From NCBI GenBank assembly GCA_014058105.1, contig JACGCM010001844.1, positions 682,001 through 746,000 on the forward strand: a DNA stretch of 64,000 nt, written 5' to 3'. Positions 38,386 through 49,690 of this stretch are shown here, piece after piece. Source of the stretch: Kingdonia uniflora (lineage: Eukaryota; Streptophyta; Magnoliopsida; Ranunculales; Circaeasteraceae). The notes under the pieces were generated by a model that was not told the origin of the DNA, did no database searches, and saw nothing but the letters and a program-made list of their open reading frames with translations. Positions within the stretch are counted from its first letter, which is position 1. Each line of letters begins with the position of its first letter. Made by a program: the position numbers and the translations under genes.

Positions 38386-39254
38386 ACAAATCTCATCCAC
38401 TAGGGAAACTTGGGCATTTAACGGCTTGTTGCATATGCTAAATGCAATACGTGACTTACAAAAATGACTTTTATTTACTTTTGCTCGAGAAGTAGTAAAA
38501 TGTAAGTTTGGGGGTATTTGATAGACATGTAATATTTTCGTTTACGACTCCTAGATTTATATTTAACTATACATTTATAAATTAAATGTAGTACTTAAAG
38601 CACTTTTGTATGCATTTATAGAAATTGACCGTATGATAAAGAAGTCATACATTTTTGTGATTTTCAACAAAGAAGAATGTCTTATGCACTCTAGCAGTTC
38701 ATTCCCCATAGCAATTGTCAACCAAAAGTCCAATAAAAAGCATTAAAGAGGCATTGATGGAGATCATCAAGTCATATAATTTTGTGCATGGGCCAAGGTA
38801 TAGAATAGGGATTATTAAAGCACTTATATTTTATACACAATAGAAGGCATTGTGTAGGAGATTTCACATTTATATTGATATTTTGTAACCCCTCATATAC
38901 TCTATAAATAGGAGGGGAATTATACCCATTTGAGAGTGTAAATCAAAGTTTAAGGCAATAAAATTAGTTATTCTTTCTCACTTCTTCTTGTCATTTTCTT
39001 TAAGAAAGTAATATGGCAATGATCAAAGGGATTAGTAGCTAATCCCCTTAGCCATGGCTAGAGGAAGCTCCACCCAATGAAGTCTTTTTGTAAAATAGTG
39101 TATTTACTTAGAGTATCTAGGATTTAATGCATACTCTTATTCTTACGATCTCAGCTTGACCGTATCTAGGATTCAAGGGAGTAAAGAATCCAATAAAACC
39201 ATCTATTTTGAACATTACAAGATTGGTTTAGATCATAGAGAAGAGAACATAAAC

Positions 39255-39564
39255 TGATAGGTTGCAGTTACGGGCAATGGACGCCATCGTTGTCTGTTTT
39301 TCCATATTTAGTTATTTACTTTTATTTATTGTTATTTAGGATTAGGGTGATTGTTTTGGGGGATAGTTTTTAGAAAAAAATAAATGATAGTTTTTCCTAT
39401 TAAGATGGGGGGGGGGGGGTTAGGTGAGTAGGTACAGTGAGTTTTGAGAGAGCTTAGTGAGATTAGAGATGAATGTGTAAAGAGTTTATTGAGAATTGAA
39501 TAAAACTAGATTATTAAAATTGTGATCTTTTGCTTAAACTTCCGTAAATTATTAGAAACTATCA
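39255..39564 (+). mobile_element. 310-bp solo LTR with TSD TAAAC
   Basis: Starts TGATAG and ends CTATCA. It is flanked by TAAAC at 39,250-39,254 and 39,565-39,569, and the related LTR at 8,016-8,020 shows the unoccupied site with a single TAAAC. TG..CA ends plus a 5 bp duplication identify a solo LTR. Strand is set by the polyadenylation-like gaataaaac near 39,499. A run of 14 G lies near 39,406-39,419. Confidence 0.88.
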
Positions 39565-39630
39565 TAAACTATTCCTATCAACCGGACCATGGTTGAGTAA
39601 GGTGGTTTATGAGTAGTTCCCAATCACTAA

Positions 39631-39986
39631 GGCCATTTTTTTTTGGAAGTGTGAAGTGGTAGGCCACTATGCTCAAAGTGAACTACTTATGAAGTGAACT
39701 ACGTATGAAGTTTGTTAAAAATATGGTGTGTTTTGCAGACCAACTTCCCACATACCAAAATTAAAAACAAACAATTAAAAACACCGTGAACAGTGGGTAA
39801 CGGCCAAATTAAAAAGACTGCATCATCCAATTCATGGGAATATCATCCAGAATAAAATGATATAAAGAGATAAAAGACATAAATATCATCTAAAACATAA
39901 GAATAAATAATAAGAGAGAGATAGAGAAATAAAAAGAGTGGTAGGGGAGAGGTGGGAGGGAGGGAAATATATAGAGAAGTAGGAGA

Positions 39987-40019
<33 letters not shown>

Positions 40020-40648
40020 GTAGTATAAGAGGGAGAGATGAGTGAAGGAGATATAAAGAGAGAGGAGTAAAAGATGGAGAGAGGTAAAAAGATATACATA
40101 TAGAGAGAGAAATAAGAGAGATAGAGATGATAGAGAGAAAGAAAGAAAGAAATAAAAATAAATAAATAAAAAAATAGGAAGGAAAAAGAATTTGAAATAG
40201 AGAAATATATAGAGGAAAAAGGATGAGAGAGAGAAGAGAAAAAGAGAGAGATGAGTAAGAGATAGAGAAAAGTGAAAGAGAAAGGAAAAAAAAAGATATG
40301 AGAGAAAGAGAAGAGGGAAAGAGAAATAGAGAGGAGGGGGAATAGAGCCAAGCAATATGTTGGGTAAAGGAAGAGATATGTTGAAATGTGCCAAATGATA
40401 TGTTGAGATACCGAAAGAAGCTGAACCAAATGTCTAAGGAAGGCGGGTGCGACGACGGTGTGAAAACTGTGAAAGTCAAACTTGGGAAGTTCAATTCACA
40501 CCAAAACAAGGAACTTCGCACTTTTAACACCTTTTTGTAAACCTTACTAATTTTTCTAACAAATTGGTGGCAACCAAATACACAAAAACTAGGAAGTTCA
40601 CTTCTCTTCTTACCACATCATAGGGTTAACCAAAAAACAAACATGGCC
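39631..40648. mobile_element. 1,018-bp PIF/Harbinger-like MITE with TSD TAA
   Basis: Starts GGCCATTTTTTTTTGG; the end, reverse-complemented, is GGCCATGTTTGTTTTTTGG. It is flanked by TAA at 39,628-39,630 and 40,649-40,651, and the empty site with one TAA is at 8,079-8,081. Terminal GGCC ends and a 3 bp TAA duplication fit PIF/Harbinger. The interior has no transposase; it is a purine-rich tract at 39,900-40,340 with a TA microsatellite. Long minus-strand frames there are compositional artefacts. Confidence 0.85.
39995..40020. repeat. TA microsatellite
   Basis: About twelve uninterrupted TA units within the GA-rich interior of the MITE. Confidence 0.9.
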
Positions 40649-41121
40649 TAAATTTATTATCTTTTGATGTATTGCATATACCCTCAAGACCAAGGATATA
40701 CGATATGGTACATGTAATTTACTTAAATTTTGTACGTATTTCACGGTTACAATAGATGGAGTGGAATCGAACCTTGGTTTTCACTCCAGCTCGCATCAAA
40801 ACCTTTTTATTTGTATTTATTTGATTTCTTCATTTCAAAATATATACAAAAATCATTCTTCATTGGATAAAATTAATAACTCAAAATTAGTTTGCGCCTA
40901 CTAAGTCAATTGGGATACGACTCCGCTACCATTTGTAGACAACTACAGCCGTGTGCTTGCAGGTCATTTAAAGACATCGGTATTATTATTGATCAGCCCC
41001 CACAATTCTTTTTGATCTCTTCCAACGTCAATGCACAGCCATAGAAGGAGATGTAGTTTCCCACATTTCTTTTTAAATTCCATAACAGCCTATAAGCAAG
41101 AATTTAAGAAAAGTAAGAATC

Positions 41122-41327
41122 TGTTGAATATAGAATATATGTTGAAAATAGAATATACCTAATATAGGATATATACTAAATATAGAATTCCCAAAATATA
41201 AGATATTCTTATTTAGCACCCAAGTAATTGTAAGTATATAAGGAAATGGTCTTCTTCCATTGTAATAATTGAATAAAAATAAAGTTAGTCCTTCTCGAAT
41301 CTCTTATTATTTGTATTAGTTTCTGCA
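41122..41327 (+). repeat. Copia element 3, 5' LTR
   Basis: TGTTGAATATAG to TTTCTGCA. Contains TATATAAGGAAATGG near 41,237 as a probable TATA region and 'gaataaaaataaag' as a polyadenylation-like signal. Confidence 0.92.
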
Positions 41328-41342
41328 TGGTGTCAAAGCGGG
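41328..41342 (+). other. Primer-binding site, initiator-Met tRNA
   Basis: TGGTGTCAAAGCGGG directly abuts the LTR and matches TGGTATCAGAGCGGG at 13 of 15 positions. Confidence 0.88.
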
Positions 41343-41516
41343 TTCGATAATTGAACCTGGTTCTTTCGAATTGAATTGAATTTCACTGTGAATTGCTGTC
41401 ACGAAGCTTGATTCTGTTGCAAAGTTACTGTAGCTGTAACATTTCGAGGTCACTGCAGCAGTAGTGTTTGAAGTTACAGTAGCAGATACCAGAAAATCAC
41501 TATAGCAGTTCCACCA

Positions 41517-44500
41517 ATGGGTTCTAATGATGATACAATAATGGTATTATCAAACTCAAACCCTAGTTCACCTTCAGTGAATGTTGCACAGTCAGGTATA
41601 AAAACTAAAGGTAGTGTTTTAGATGTAAATTCTTTGAATACTACTTGGTTAATTGATATTGGTGCATCAAATCACATGGTAAACGACTCTAGTTTATTAT
41701 CATTCATTACACATTCAACCCAAACCTCTATATAGGCAGCAAATGGTGGCTCCTCTCCAGTAATTGGAGAAGGTTCCACTAACATATCTGAATCCCTAAC
41801 ATTATACTCTGTCCTTATAGTTCCTGCTCTAGAGTACAATATCTTGTCTGTCAGTAGGATCACATTTACACTTACATGTACTGTGACATTTTAGCCTCAA
41901 TCCTGTATTTTTCTGAACATAGTGACACGGCAAGTTCTTGGTTGTGGTGTCAGAAAATATAATCTCTACTATTTGGACCTGACTAATAGTGGAGAGCAGA
42001 GAATTCATCTGGTGAATAATGTCGGAGGAATTTAAGAACCAAAAACTAATGTTTGGTTATGGCATCGGCGACTGGGTCATCTCTTCTTCGGGTATCTTCA
42101 GAAATTAAATTCGTCGTTATTTTTGAATTGTAGTATTTCAGAGTTTAAGTGTGATATTTGTGAACTCGCTAAGACTCATCGTATTACATACTCTCCAAGT
42201 TTTAATAAAAGTTAAGAACCATTTAGTATTATTCACTCTGATGTATGGGGTCCTGCATGTATTCCTTCATTGTCTGGAGCTCACTATTTTGTGACTTTTA
42301 TTGATGAGTGTACTCGTATGATGTGGGTATCCCTAATTACCCATAAAAGTGAAGTTTTTGAAGTATTTAAAAAAATTTATCAGATGGTTTTGACCCAACT
42401 TCAAAGGAGGATACAAGTGTATCAATCTGATAATGGAGGAGAATTTACTAATAATGACATGTCAGAGTTATTGACAAATAACGGCATTCGACATCAAACC
42501 TCTGATGTTTATACCCCACAAAAAAATAGGTTAGCTGAATGAATGAATAGACAACTGTTAGAAGTTGTTCGTGCATCTCTTTTTGGATTGAATATGCCAT
42601 TGAATTATTGGGGAGAAGCATTAAAATCTGCCGCTTACTTGATAAGCCGCACACCATCTAGGGTCATTGAATTTCAGACCCCCTTAAAAAAACTTCATGA
42701 TCTTATCACCATCCCTGCAATGCCAAACCTAGAACCACATTTTTTTGGATGTGTTGTCTTTGCTCATATACCTAAACATCAGCGAGGAAAATTAGATCAT
42801 TGTGCTCGAAAGTATGTGTTTCTTGGATATGTTGATTTTAAAAAGGGTTATCATTGTTATGATCCTGTGGAGGGGAAGGTGTACATCTCTTTGGATGTTT
42901 TGTTTCGAGAATTGGAGGCACATTTTGTGGGATCTTCCCTTTAGGGGGAGAAACATAATGATGGTGAAGGAAAGTTCCCTATTATTGGGGATATGTTTTA
43001 GGAACTAAAGGATTTGATGAGTAATTTGAACAAGTGTAGTAACCTAACTGATGATGAAAAGGAAAGTAAAGCAGAGCAGATGACAGAGGAAGATCCGGGT
43101 ATTGAAGATGAACTTCATAGGAATAAAGAGGATCAGACGACAGTGGGAGATCAAGCTGAAGTAGTAGAAGTTGCCCGTGACTCCAACATTCTAACACCAT
43201 CTACCAAAGCACTGCCACAGAATGTCGAACCTCAGGTATTACCTAATCCTAACACTATTAATGATATTCAACCTAGACATTCAGAAAGGCCTACTAAAGG
43301 TATTCCAATAACTACTTATGAACGAGATATCAATTCTAAAGCCAAATACCCAATTTCCGACTATGTGTCCACCCATAGGTTGGCTAAGTCGTTTACATGC
43401 ACTATGAATCAAATATCCTTTGTATCTATTCCTAATAATTTTTGGGAAGAACTATTAGATTCACGATGGAAGAAAGCCGTGAATGAAGAGATGAATGCAT
43501 TATAGAAGAATTTCACTTGGGAACTTGCTGATAAATCCCACGGATATCGTATTCTTGGGTGCCGTTGGATCCTTACTGTAAAGATGAATTCAGATAGAAG
43601 TATTGATAGGCATAAAGCCAGACTAGTTGCCAAAGAGTATATGCAGACGTATGGTGTGGATTACGAGGAGACCTTCGCCCTAGTGGCAAAGATAAACACT
43701 ATTTACGCACTCATTTCTCTTGCAGCCAATCAAAGCTGGCAATTACAACAGTTTGACGTGAATAATGCATTTCTCAATGGAGACTTAGAAGAAGAAGAAG
43801 TATAAATGGAGTTACCACCTGGAGTCACGAATTCTTAAGAAAGAAAAATATGCAAATTAAAGAAGGCATTGTACAGGTTAAAGCAGTCGCCACAAGCTTG
43901 GTTTGGATGGTTTTTGAAGAGGATGATGGCATTTGGATATAGACAAAGTAATTCTAATCATGCCTTGTTTATAAAACAGAAGTCAGGGAAGCTTGCCGCT
44001 CTTATTGTTTATGTTAATGATATGGTTGTTACTGGAAATGACTCAGTAGAAATTGAGGTACTGAAGAACTATTTGTCATGAGACTTTGAGATGAAGGATT
44101 TGGGACAGTTAAAATACTTCTTAGGCATTGAAGTTGCAAGATCAAGTCAAGGTATTTTCATGCCTCAACGAAAGTATATATTAAACCTTCTTGCAGAAAC
44201 TGGGATGCTTGATTGCAAACAGGTAGATACAACGATTGAAGCGAATCATCACTTGAGAATGTTTTCTAACTAAGTTCCATGTGACAAATGAAGGTACCAA
44301 CGCTTAGTGGGAAGACTAACTTATCTCTCCCATACTCGACCGAATATTGCATATTCCATTAGCGTCGTAAGTCAATTCATGCATAATCCAAGTAAAGAAC
44401 ATATGAAGGCGGTCTTTCAAATACTAAGGTACTTGAAGAAATCTTTAGAAAAAGGTCTCTTATTCCAGAAAGGTGGTGATATGGAAGTAATGGGATACAC

Positions 44501-44948
44501 CGATGCAGATTGGGCAGGAGATATGACAAATAGGAGGTCAACCTCAGGCTATTTTACATTTATATATGAGAATTTGGTAACATTTAGAGCTAAGAAGCAA
44601 AAGGTTGTTGCTAGATCAAGTGCAGAATCTGAGTTTTGGGGTATGGCTCATGGAGTATGTGAACTACTATGGATACGAAATATACTGAAGGATCTTGGAT
44701 TTAAACTCATGAAAGTAATGGATTTGCACTGTGATAATAAATCAATGATTATAATTGCACACAATCCAATTCAACATGACCGTATGAAACATGTTGAAGT
44801 GGATCGATTCTTTATCAGAGAATATATTGACAAAGGGTGTATATCTTTTCCATTCGTGAAGTCGGAAGATCAACTTGCAGATATTCTTACGAAAGGAGTT
44901 TGTGGACGAATATTTAACGACATGATTGACATCTATGCTCCATCTTGA
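41517..44948 (+). pseudogene. Copia element 3 pol pseudogene, gag missing
   Basis: One plus-strand reading from protease to RNase H, broken by single stops and few frameshifts. Protease WLIDIGASNHMV (about 41,650; the usual DSGAS reads DIGAS). Integrase: WLWHRRLGHL near 42,056, FVTFIDECTRMMWV near 42,289 and SDNGGEF near 42,427. RT: CRWILTVKMNSD near 43,561, QQFDVNNAFLNGDL near 43,747, YRLKQSPQAWFGWF near 43,872 and YVNDM near 44,010, where YVDD has lost an Asp. RNase H: GYTDADWAGDMTNRRSTSGY near 44,493 and DQLADILTKGV near 44,868. Only 60 or so codons precede the protease, so almost the whole gag, including a zinc knuckle, is absent. Confidence 0.92.
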
Positions 44949-44955
44949 GGGGGAG
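44947..44955 (+). other. Polypurine tract
   Basis: GAGGGGGAG immediately before the 3' LTR, the usual plus-strand priming site of copia elements. Confidence 0.9.
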
Positions 44956-45161
44956 TATTGAATATAGAATTTTTGTTGAATATAGAATATACCTAATATA
45001 GGATATATACTAAATATAGAATTCTCTAAATATAGGATATTCTTACTTAGCGTCCATGTAATTGTAACTATATAAGGAGAAGATCTTCTTCTATTGTAAT
45101 AATTGAATAATAATAAAGTTAGTCCATCTCAAATCTCTTATTCTTTGTATTAGTTTCTACA
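44956..45161 (+). repeat. Copia element 3, 3' LTR
   Basis: 206 bp starting TATTGAATATAG (the TG end has decayed to TA) and ending TTTCTACA. It is collinear with the 5' LTR with modest divergence. Confidence 0.92.
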
Positions 45162-45838
45162 AAATCCAATATCGGCCTATGCACATCGGCATCATGAAAC
45201 AATTTATCTACAAGTACAGGTTTTCCTAAATGTCAAATACTCCTACTATCTTTACATTTTCCCAAAATCAACTATCGGTCCTATAAATCCCAATGATCAG
45301 CCCATTACTAGTTATGATTATTACTTGAAAGATCTAGTGAGATATAGGCCGGTAGAATTTACCGAAATCAAGTTTTGGGCAACTTAGTATTGAAAAATGG
45401 TTCAATTTAAATTTTAATTGTTGTCCCATTTTAATGGTTTAATTACATGAATATGAGGAGAATTTAACATACAACTCTATGCGTTACCCTTGTTTGAATG
45501 TTAATTATGACCAATTTTCATCATATTTTTTGGCAATCAAAGGTAATCCACAGTCATAATTACTTGGCTTCTGTCATCACTAGTACTAATTGGTCTTGAA
45601 CGTTTAGTACTAATTGGCATTTTGCAATCTAGGCTATAGGCTATGTTTATCAATCATTGATATGTACAATTTCATGACAGGTCAAATAGTCTATGAAAAT
45701 TAAACATGTTAAAGTAAATTAACCATAATCTAAGTTTAGTGCCAGGGCTACGACTTGGAATTTTTTTTAACCGACCTTTACAGTCTTGAAAATTTACACG
45801 ATCTCCTGAGGCACTCCCAAAATTAAAGTAAGGGTGAT
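45162..45838. other. Unassigned AT-rich DNA
   Basis: No coding domain or repeat family recognised on either strand. Short direct words (gtactaattgg near 45,583 and 45,608) are present. Confidence 0.35.
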
Positions 45839-46130
45839 AGATGTAAAGCTCTAATGGGTCCATTATGAGTGATAGAGGGAGTATGGTGCCATGGTGGTGT
45901 CCTGAGAAATAATGCAGGGGAGTACTTGATGGGATACAATACAAAGATTAAACCTACAACAATCACACATGAAACTGCTTGTTATCATGAGAGGTATGGA
46001 AGACTGGAAGTATATATGTTTGGGGATGGGGAATTTAAATCTGCTAGTAGAAACTGACTCTAAAAACATTATTTCTTTATAAAAAAAGGGAAGAACTTCG
46101 ATCTACATTTTGCAGCTACAGAGGATTTTA
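45839..46130 (+). pseudogene. LINE-derived RNase H fragment
   Basis: The plus strand reads VWCHGGVLRNNAGEYLMGYN then TKIKPTTITHETACYH (45,881-45,990), and in another frame NLLVETDSKNIISL near 46,036-46,078. This is the plant LINE-associated RNase H pattern (GGV.R...G..L.GF, then VE.DS..). It is a short broken fragment with no RT nearby. Confidence 0.6.
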
Positions 46131-46466
46131 TATCTGATTGATTAATTCAGATGGATTGATATTAAGCATCTCTTAAAGCATCTTCTAAAGTGCCTAACTG
46201 ACTTGGTTGAATGAAAAGCCAAATCTAAGTCAGTAAGACTCTATTTTCTCCAATAGTACCTTACTTGCATTTTAAACATGTGCATAACACTTGGGCACCC
46301 AATTGTATAAATATACAGTCACCTAACTCTTGGGCGTCCAACATATATTTTTTAAAATTAGGTGCTGAACTCTTTGGCGGTCGATGGACTGAAGCTTCAT
46401 GACGAATCTGTCTTCCTTTCTTCTCACATTAAACAACACAAGCTTAAGAACCTTCTAATCTTCCAG

Positions 46467-46468
<2 letters not shown>
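46131..46468. other. Unassigned DNA
   Basis: Nothing recognisable. Some duplication is seen, with 'cttgggc' words near 46,288 and 46,329. Confidence 0.3.
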
Positions 46469-46519
<51 letters not shown>

Positions 46520-46525
46520 CTCTCT
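46469..46525. repeat. TC microsatellite
   Basis: About twenty TC units (46,469-46,509), then a short interruption and further TC units. Confidence 0.97.
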
Positions 46526-47503
46526 ACACACATTCATATTGGATTTCATGGTGGAATTTAGGTAAGTATTTTTTGATTTAATAGGTTATACTTGTTATGA
46601 GTATTTTGATTTCATGGTGGAATTTAGGGTCTTGTGATTTGCTGATTTTAACCTAATCACCATTTGAGTAATTGGAGGTAGAGTGTAATTTGGGTAAATA
46701 TGAGTCATAATCTTGTGTTTATGATTGCGATTTGTATAATTGGAGGTATAGTGTAGAAATTGTACTGATATAATCTAGTAATTAAGATAGTGCTGAAATT
46801 AGAAATTTCCACTCCTCTTGCATCCCACAGTTTAACCCCTCTTATATACCAATTCTAACTGTTATTATAGTATGGACATTGTACTGATAGTAGTAAATGT
46901 TAATTATTTAACTGGATTTCTGTTTGATGATGAGTTTGATCTTGTTGACAGGGTACATGTAACCTATGTCACTCTGACAAGGTTTAGAATACATGCATCA
47001 CTTCATATTAGGTGGTTAAGATAGTCCTACGCATATGATCATTTAGGTAAAGTTCAGCTAGAGGTCAATAGTAACTGATTGATGCAGAGGTGGGCCATGT
47101 TTACGGTATGGGTTTTGAAGGCAAAACCAAACTCTATTTCTTTCTACACAATCATGTTTCTTATATTTTTCCAAATCTGTATCACCAATTCTTTTTAATG
47201 TTAAGTTGGTAAGAAATGTGATAAAAGATGGCACCCACCAAAGGAAAGAAGAATTGGAAAGATATTTGTCTGCAATAAGTAGGGGAAATTCTATTAGTTT
47301 TTTGTCCATTAATTTATATTGGAATAGAGTGAATAACAAGCTTTATTTCATGGAGTATTACCTATATACATTGTGATATGATTAATGTTATTGGGTTTCT
47401 CGTAAATATATTTTACTGGTTTTGAATTGTCGAATATATATTGGTACTGTGGTGGTCATTATATAAATTGGTATTTAACTTTTATTGAAAATATGACGAT
47501 GTA
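46526..47503. other. Unassigned DNA upstream of the PMD pseudogene
   Basis: AT-rich. The 21-base phrase gatttcatggtggaatttagg occurs at about 46,542 and again at 46,609, a direct repeat of period 67. No coding domain recognised; it may hold promoter or intron sequence of the downstream gene. Confidence 0.35.
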
Positions 47504-49690
47504 GTTAGATGTGGAAGAATACGATGGAACTGGGGATGAGGAAAAGTTCGAGTCCGATGAAAGTGAAGGTTATGTTTCCCAAATGCGATTTTTACCTGGT
47601 AAGAAACGGAAAATTATTTATGAAGGAATCAATGCCTCCACCGATCCTCCACATCTCCCATAAAATTATGAACCGTATGACTTTCGGCAATTCACAAAAT
47701 AAAAGGTTCATTTGTCGATATCAGTTGCTACTACATCGGTAAGTTGAAACACCGCAAATCAGTAATTATTAGTTTTATAATTATTTCAAAGTATTTAGAT
47801 ATTCTTATATGTGTTTATTAATTTTGTAATAGGTCGGGTGGGATTTAAATATCGATCTATTTTAATCAAGCTCCGTGAAGTGTACTTAATACTTATTAAG
47901 GTTCCTCTCTTGAAGTAGAGATTTAAGGCTACCAATTTGATGAGTTTATTTGATTATAAAGTTGGGAATGGAGATAACCAAGTAATAGTGTCGATGGTTG
48001 AGCATTGGTGGGCAACCACTCACACATTTCACCTACCTTGTGGAGAGCTAAGAATCACTCTTAAAGATTTTACAGAGCATACCAGGGTAGGGAGTGGGAC
48101 AGGAGAGCAGATGGTATTGGATGATTCATACACGAAAGAAAATAATGCTGTAACAATTTTCCCCAATATGGACTATAAAGATTATGAAAAGGGATGTATT
48201 ACTTTTGCTCACCTCCAGACTTGCTTTGACAATACCAGAGTAAACAACAAAAATCCCGCTAATGCTAATACAATCATTAGAACATTTATGCTATTGTACT
48301 TTGGAGGTGTCTTATTTGGGAACTCGAAGAGCTGGGCTCGACTAGAGTTATTGGGTTTAATTGTCCTTATAAAGAATAAAGGACTTACGATCGACTTCGG
48401 CTCCACTATATTAGGATATCCCTACTACATCCTTGACCAAGCATTGAAATAGGAGGTGAAATACATTAGTGGCCTTTTCCAATTGATAGAGGTATAATAT
48501 TTTTAATTAATTATTCTAGTTATTTATTTTTTGCTTATTCAAGGTTATTTGGGAAATATTTTTTCTTCTTCTGCAGTATCAGTATGATGAGTATTGTTAG
48601 ATAGGTCATCCTATTTTGATAGATAATTGGTTAGATGATTTTTGGCCAAGGATGTTACCGTGGTACACTAAAAGATGGAAACATACAGGAAATAAGGTGA
48701 AGCGTCATCTCACACTGATGAGGCAACAACTTGATTTGCATACAATCAATAACATGCAATGGGATCCCTTAGAATTATGAAATATGCACTAAAATATAAG
48801 GTAATCATCACCAGAAATATCATTCATAAAAGAGTACTTCTACAAAGCCTATTTGGTGGATACGAGCAGTATCTTGGGGACCATTGTTGGGCTCAGCTAG
48901 AGCATCGTCCAGTACCTTATAACCCTTAAGAGACTCTCCATTGTTCCCGAGTCCCGATGTGGCTTATTCCCTCTGAGCAGCGGGGTGAATCGAAGCACAA
49001 CATTATATTGTGGGTTACTATGTCGACTATGATGTCTACTCGAGCCATGTTTCACATGGTGTACTCATGTCGGACATTTTGAGGTGTGGTAGCATTGACA
49101 TCCCAGTCCTTGGTACTTTGACAGGAGGAGTTACCTTTCCACATGCTAAGTTTCCTACTGCAAATATTTCTACTCAGGAGATACAAATCCCTCCCCTGCA
49201 GCTTGATAATTACCCCAGATGGATTATGGAGTTAGGGGTATCACATAGAACCACGTGGCATACCATTCCCTCTATTGCTATGACCTCTATTATAGATGTG
49301 CCAACAGGAAATGACTTTTTTGCTATGACAGATGGTATGCAGAAGCTTACACTTGATATGACCTTAGATTTGGAGGCTCGACACCTTCATAACGAGATTT
49401 GTATCACATATTTGACCACGAGCTTCAGAGGTACAGAGTACTATCATTCTCAATTGAAAAACTATTTAGATAGAGAAGTAAGTTGTTTAAACATGTTTCC
49501 ATATATTGTTTGTATAATAAAGATTTGTAGTTTCAATTAATAGTGACATAATTTTGTATGTTTCAGGCTATTATAGTCGATTGGGAAGATGACAAAGGTG
49601 AAGTGGGAACTTCTCAAGCGGGGACTTCTAGGGGGAGGGGTTCGCAGAGAAGGAAATCTCAAGGTAGAAATGCTCCTCCCCGATGATCAA
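47504..49690 (+). pseudogene. Plant mobile domain (PMD) protein pseudogene with introns
   Basis: PMD (aminotransferase-like) proteins are plant proteins found in the MAIN/MAIL genes and in transposons. Exon pieces on the plus strand: an acidic lead segment (EEYDGTGDEEKFESDESEGY, from 47,510); a core exon beginning about 47,833 that reads FKYRSILIKLREVYLILIKV, then VSMVEHWWATTHTFHLPCGE and LRITLKDFTEHTRVG (from 47,937); a segment WPRMLPWYTKRWKHTGNKVK near 48,640; and a C-terminal frame at 49,010-49,540. Likely introns: 47,737-47,832, 48,492-48,576, and one ending TTTCAG at 49,566. Stops in several exons make it a pseudogene. The W..ETHTFHLP-type motif is the best family evidence. The C-terminal part is less certain. 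Confidence 0.75.

Larger units (their letters stand above)
38519..40995 (+). mobile_element. Athila-type LTR with two nested insertions
   Basis: Begins TGATAGACATG just after the polypurine tract AAGTTTGGGGGTA (38,504-38,516) and ends TTGATCA. It is collinear with 7,485-8,412 but contains two extra blocks, 39,255-39,564 and 39,631-40,648. Without them and their target duplications the LTR is about 1.14 kb. The tract on its left makes it a 3' LTR; the coding part of its element is missing. Confidence 0.75.
41122..45161 (+). mobile_element. Ty1/copia element 3, short LTRs
   Basis: LTRs of 206 bp at 41,122-41,327 and 44,956-45,161 flank a plus-strand pol. Flanking 5-mers GAATC (41,117-41,121) and AAATC (45,162-45,166) differ at one base and are a likely target duplication. 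Primer-binding site and polypurine tract are present. Damage is mainly point mutation, so it appears younger than elements 1 and 2. Confidence 0.93.

Noticed and set aside
39843..40530. Three overlapping long minus-strand ORFs (up to 214 codons), hydrophobic and Ser/Leu/Phe-rich
   Set aside because: They lie in an almost pure GA tract of a MITE; all three frames are open because TC-rich sequence rarely forms stops. There is no domain, and composition explains them.
41122..45161. Possible integrated pararetrovirus
   Set aside because: LTRs, a target duplication and copia domain order (integrase before RT) identify a Ty1/copia element; no movement or coat protein is seen here or elsewhere in the window.
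46362..46565. Plus-strand ORF through the TC microsatellite
   Set aside because: The Ser-Leu repeat is a translation of (TC)n; no support for a gene.
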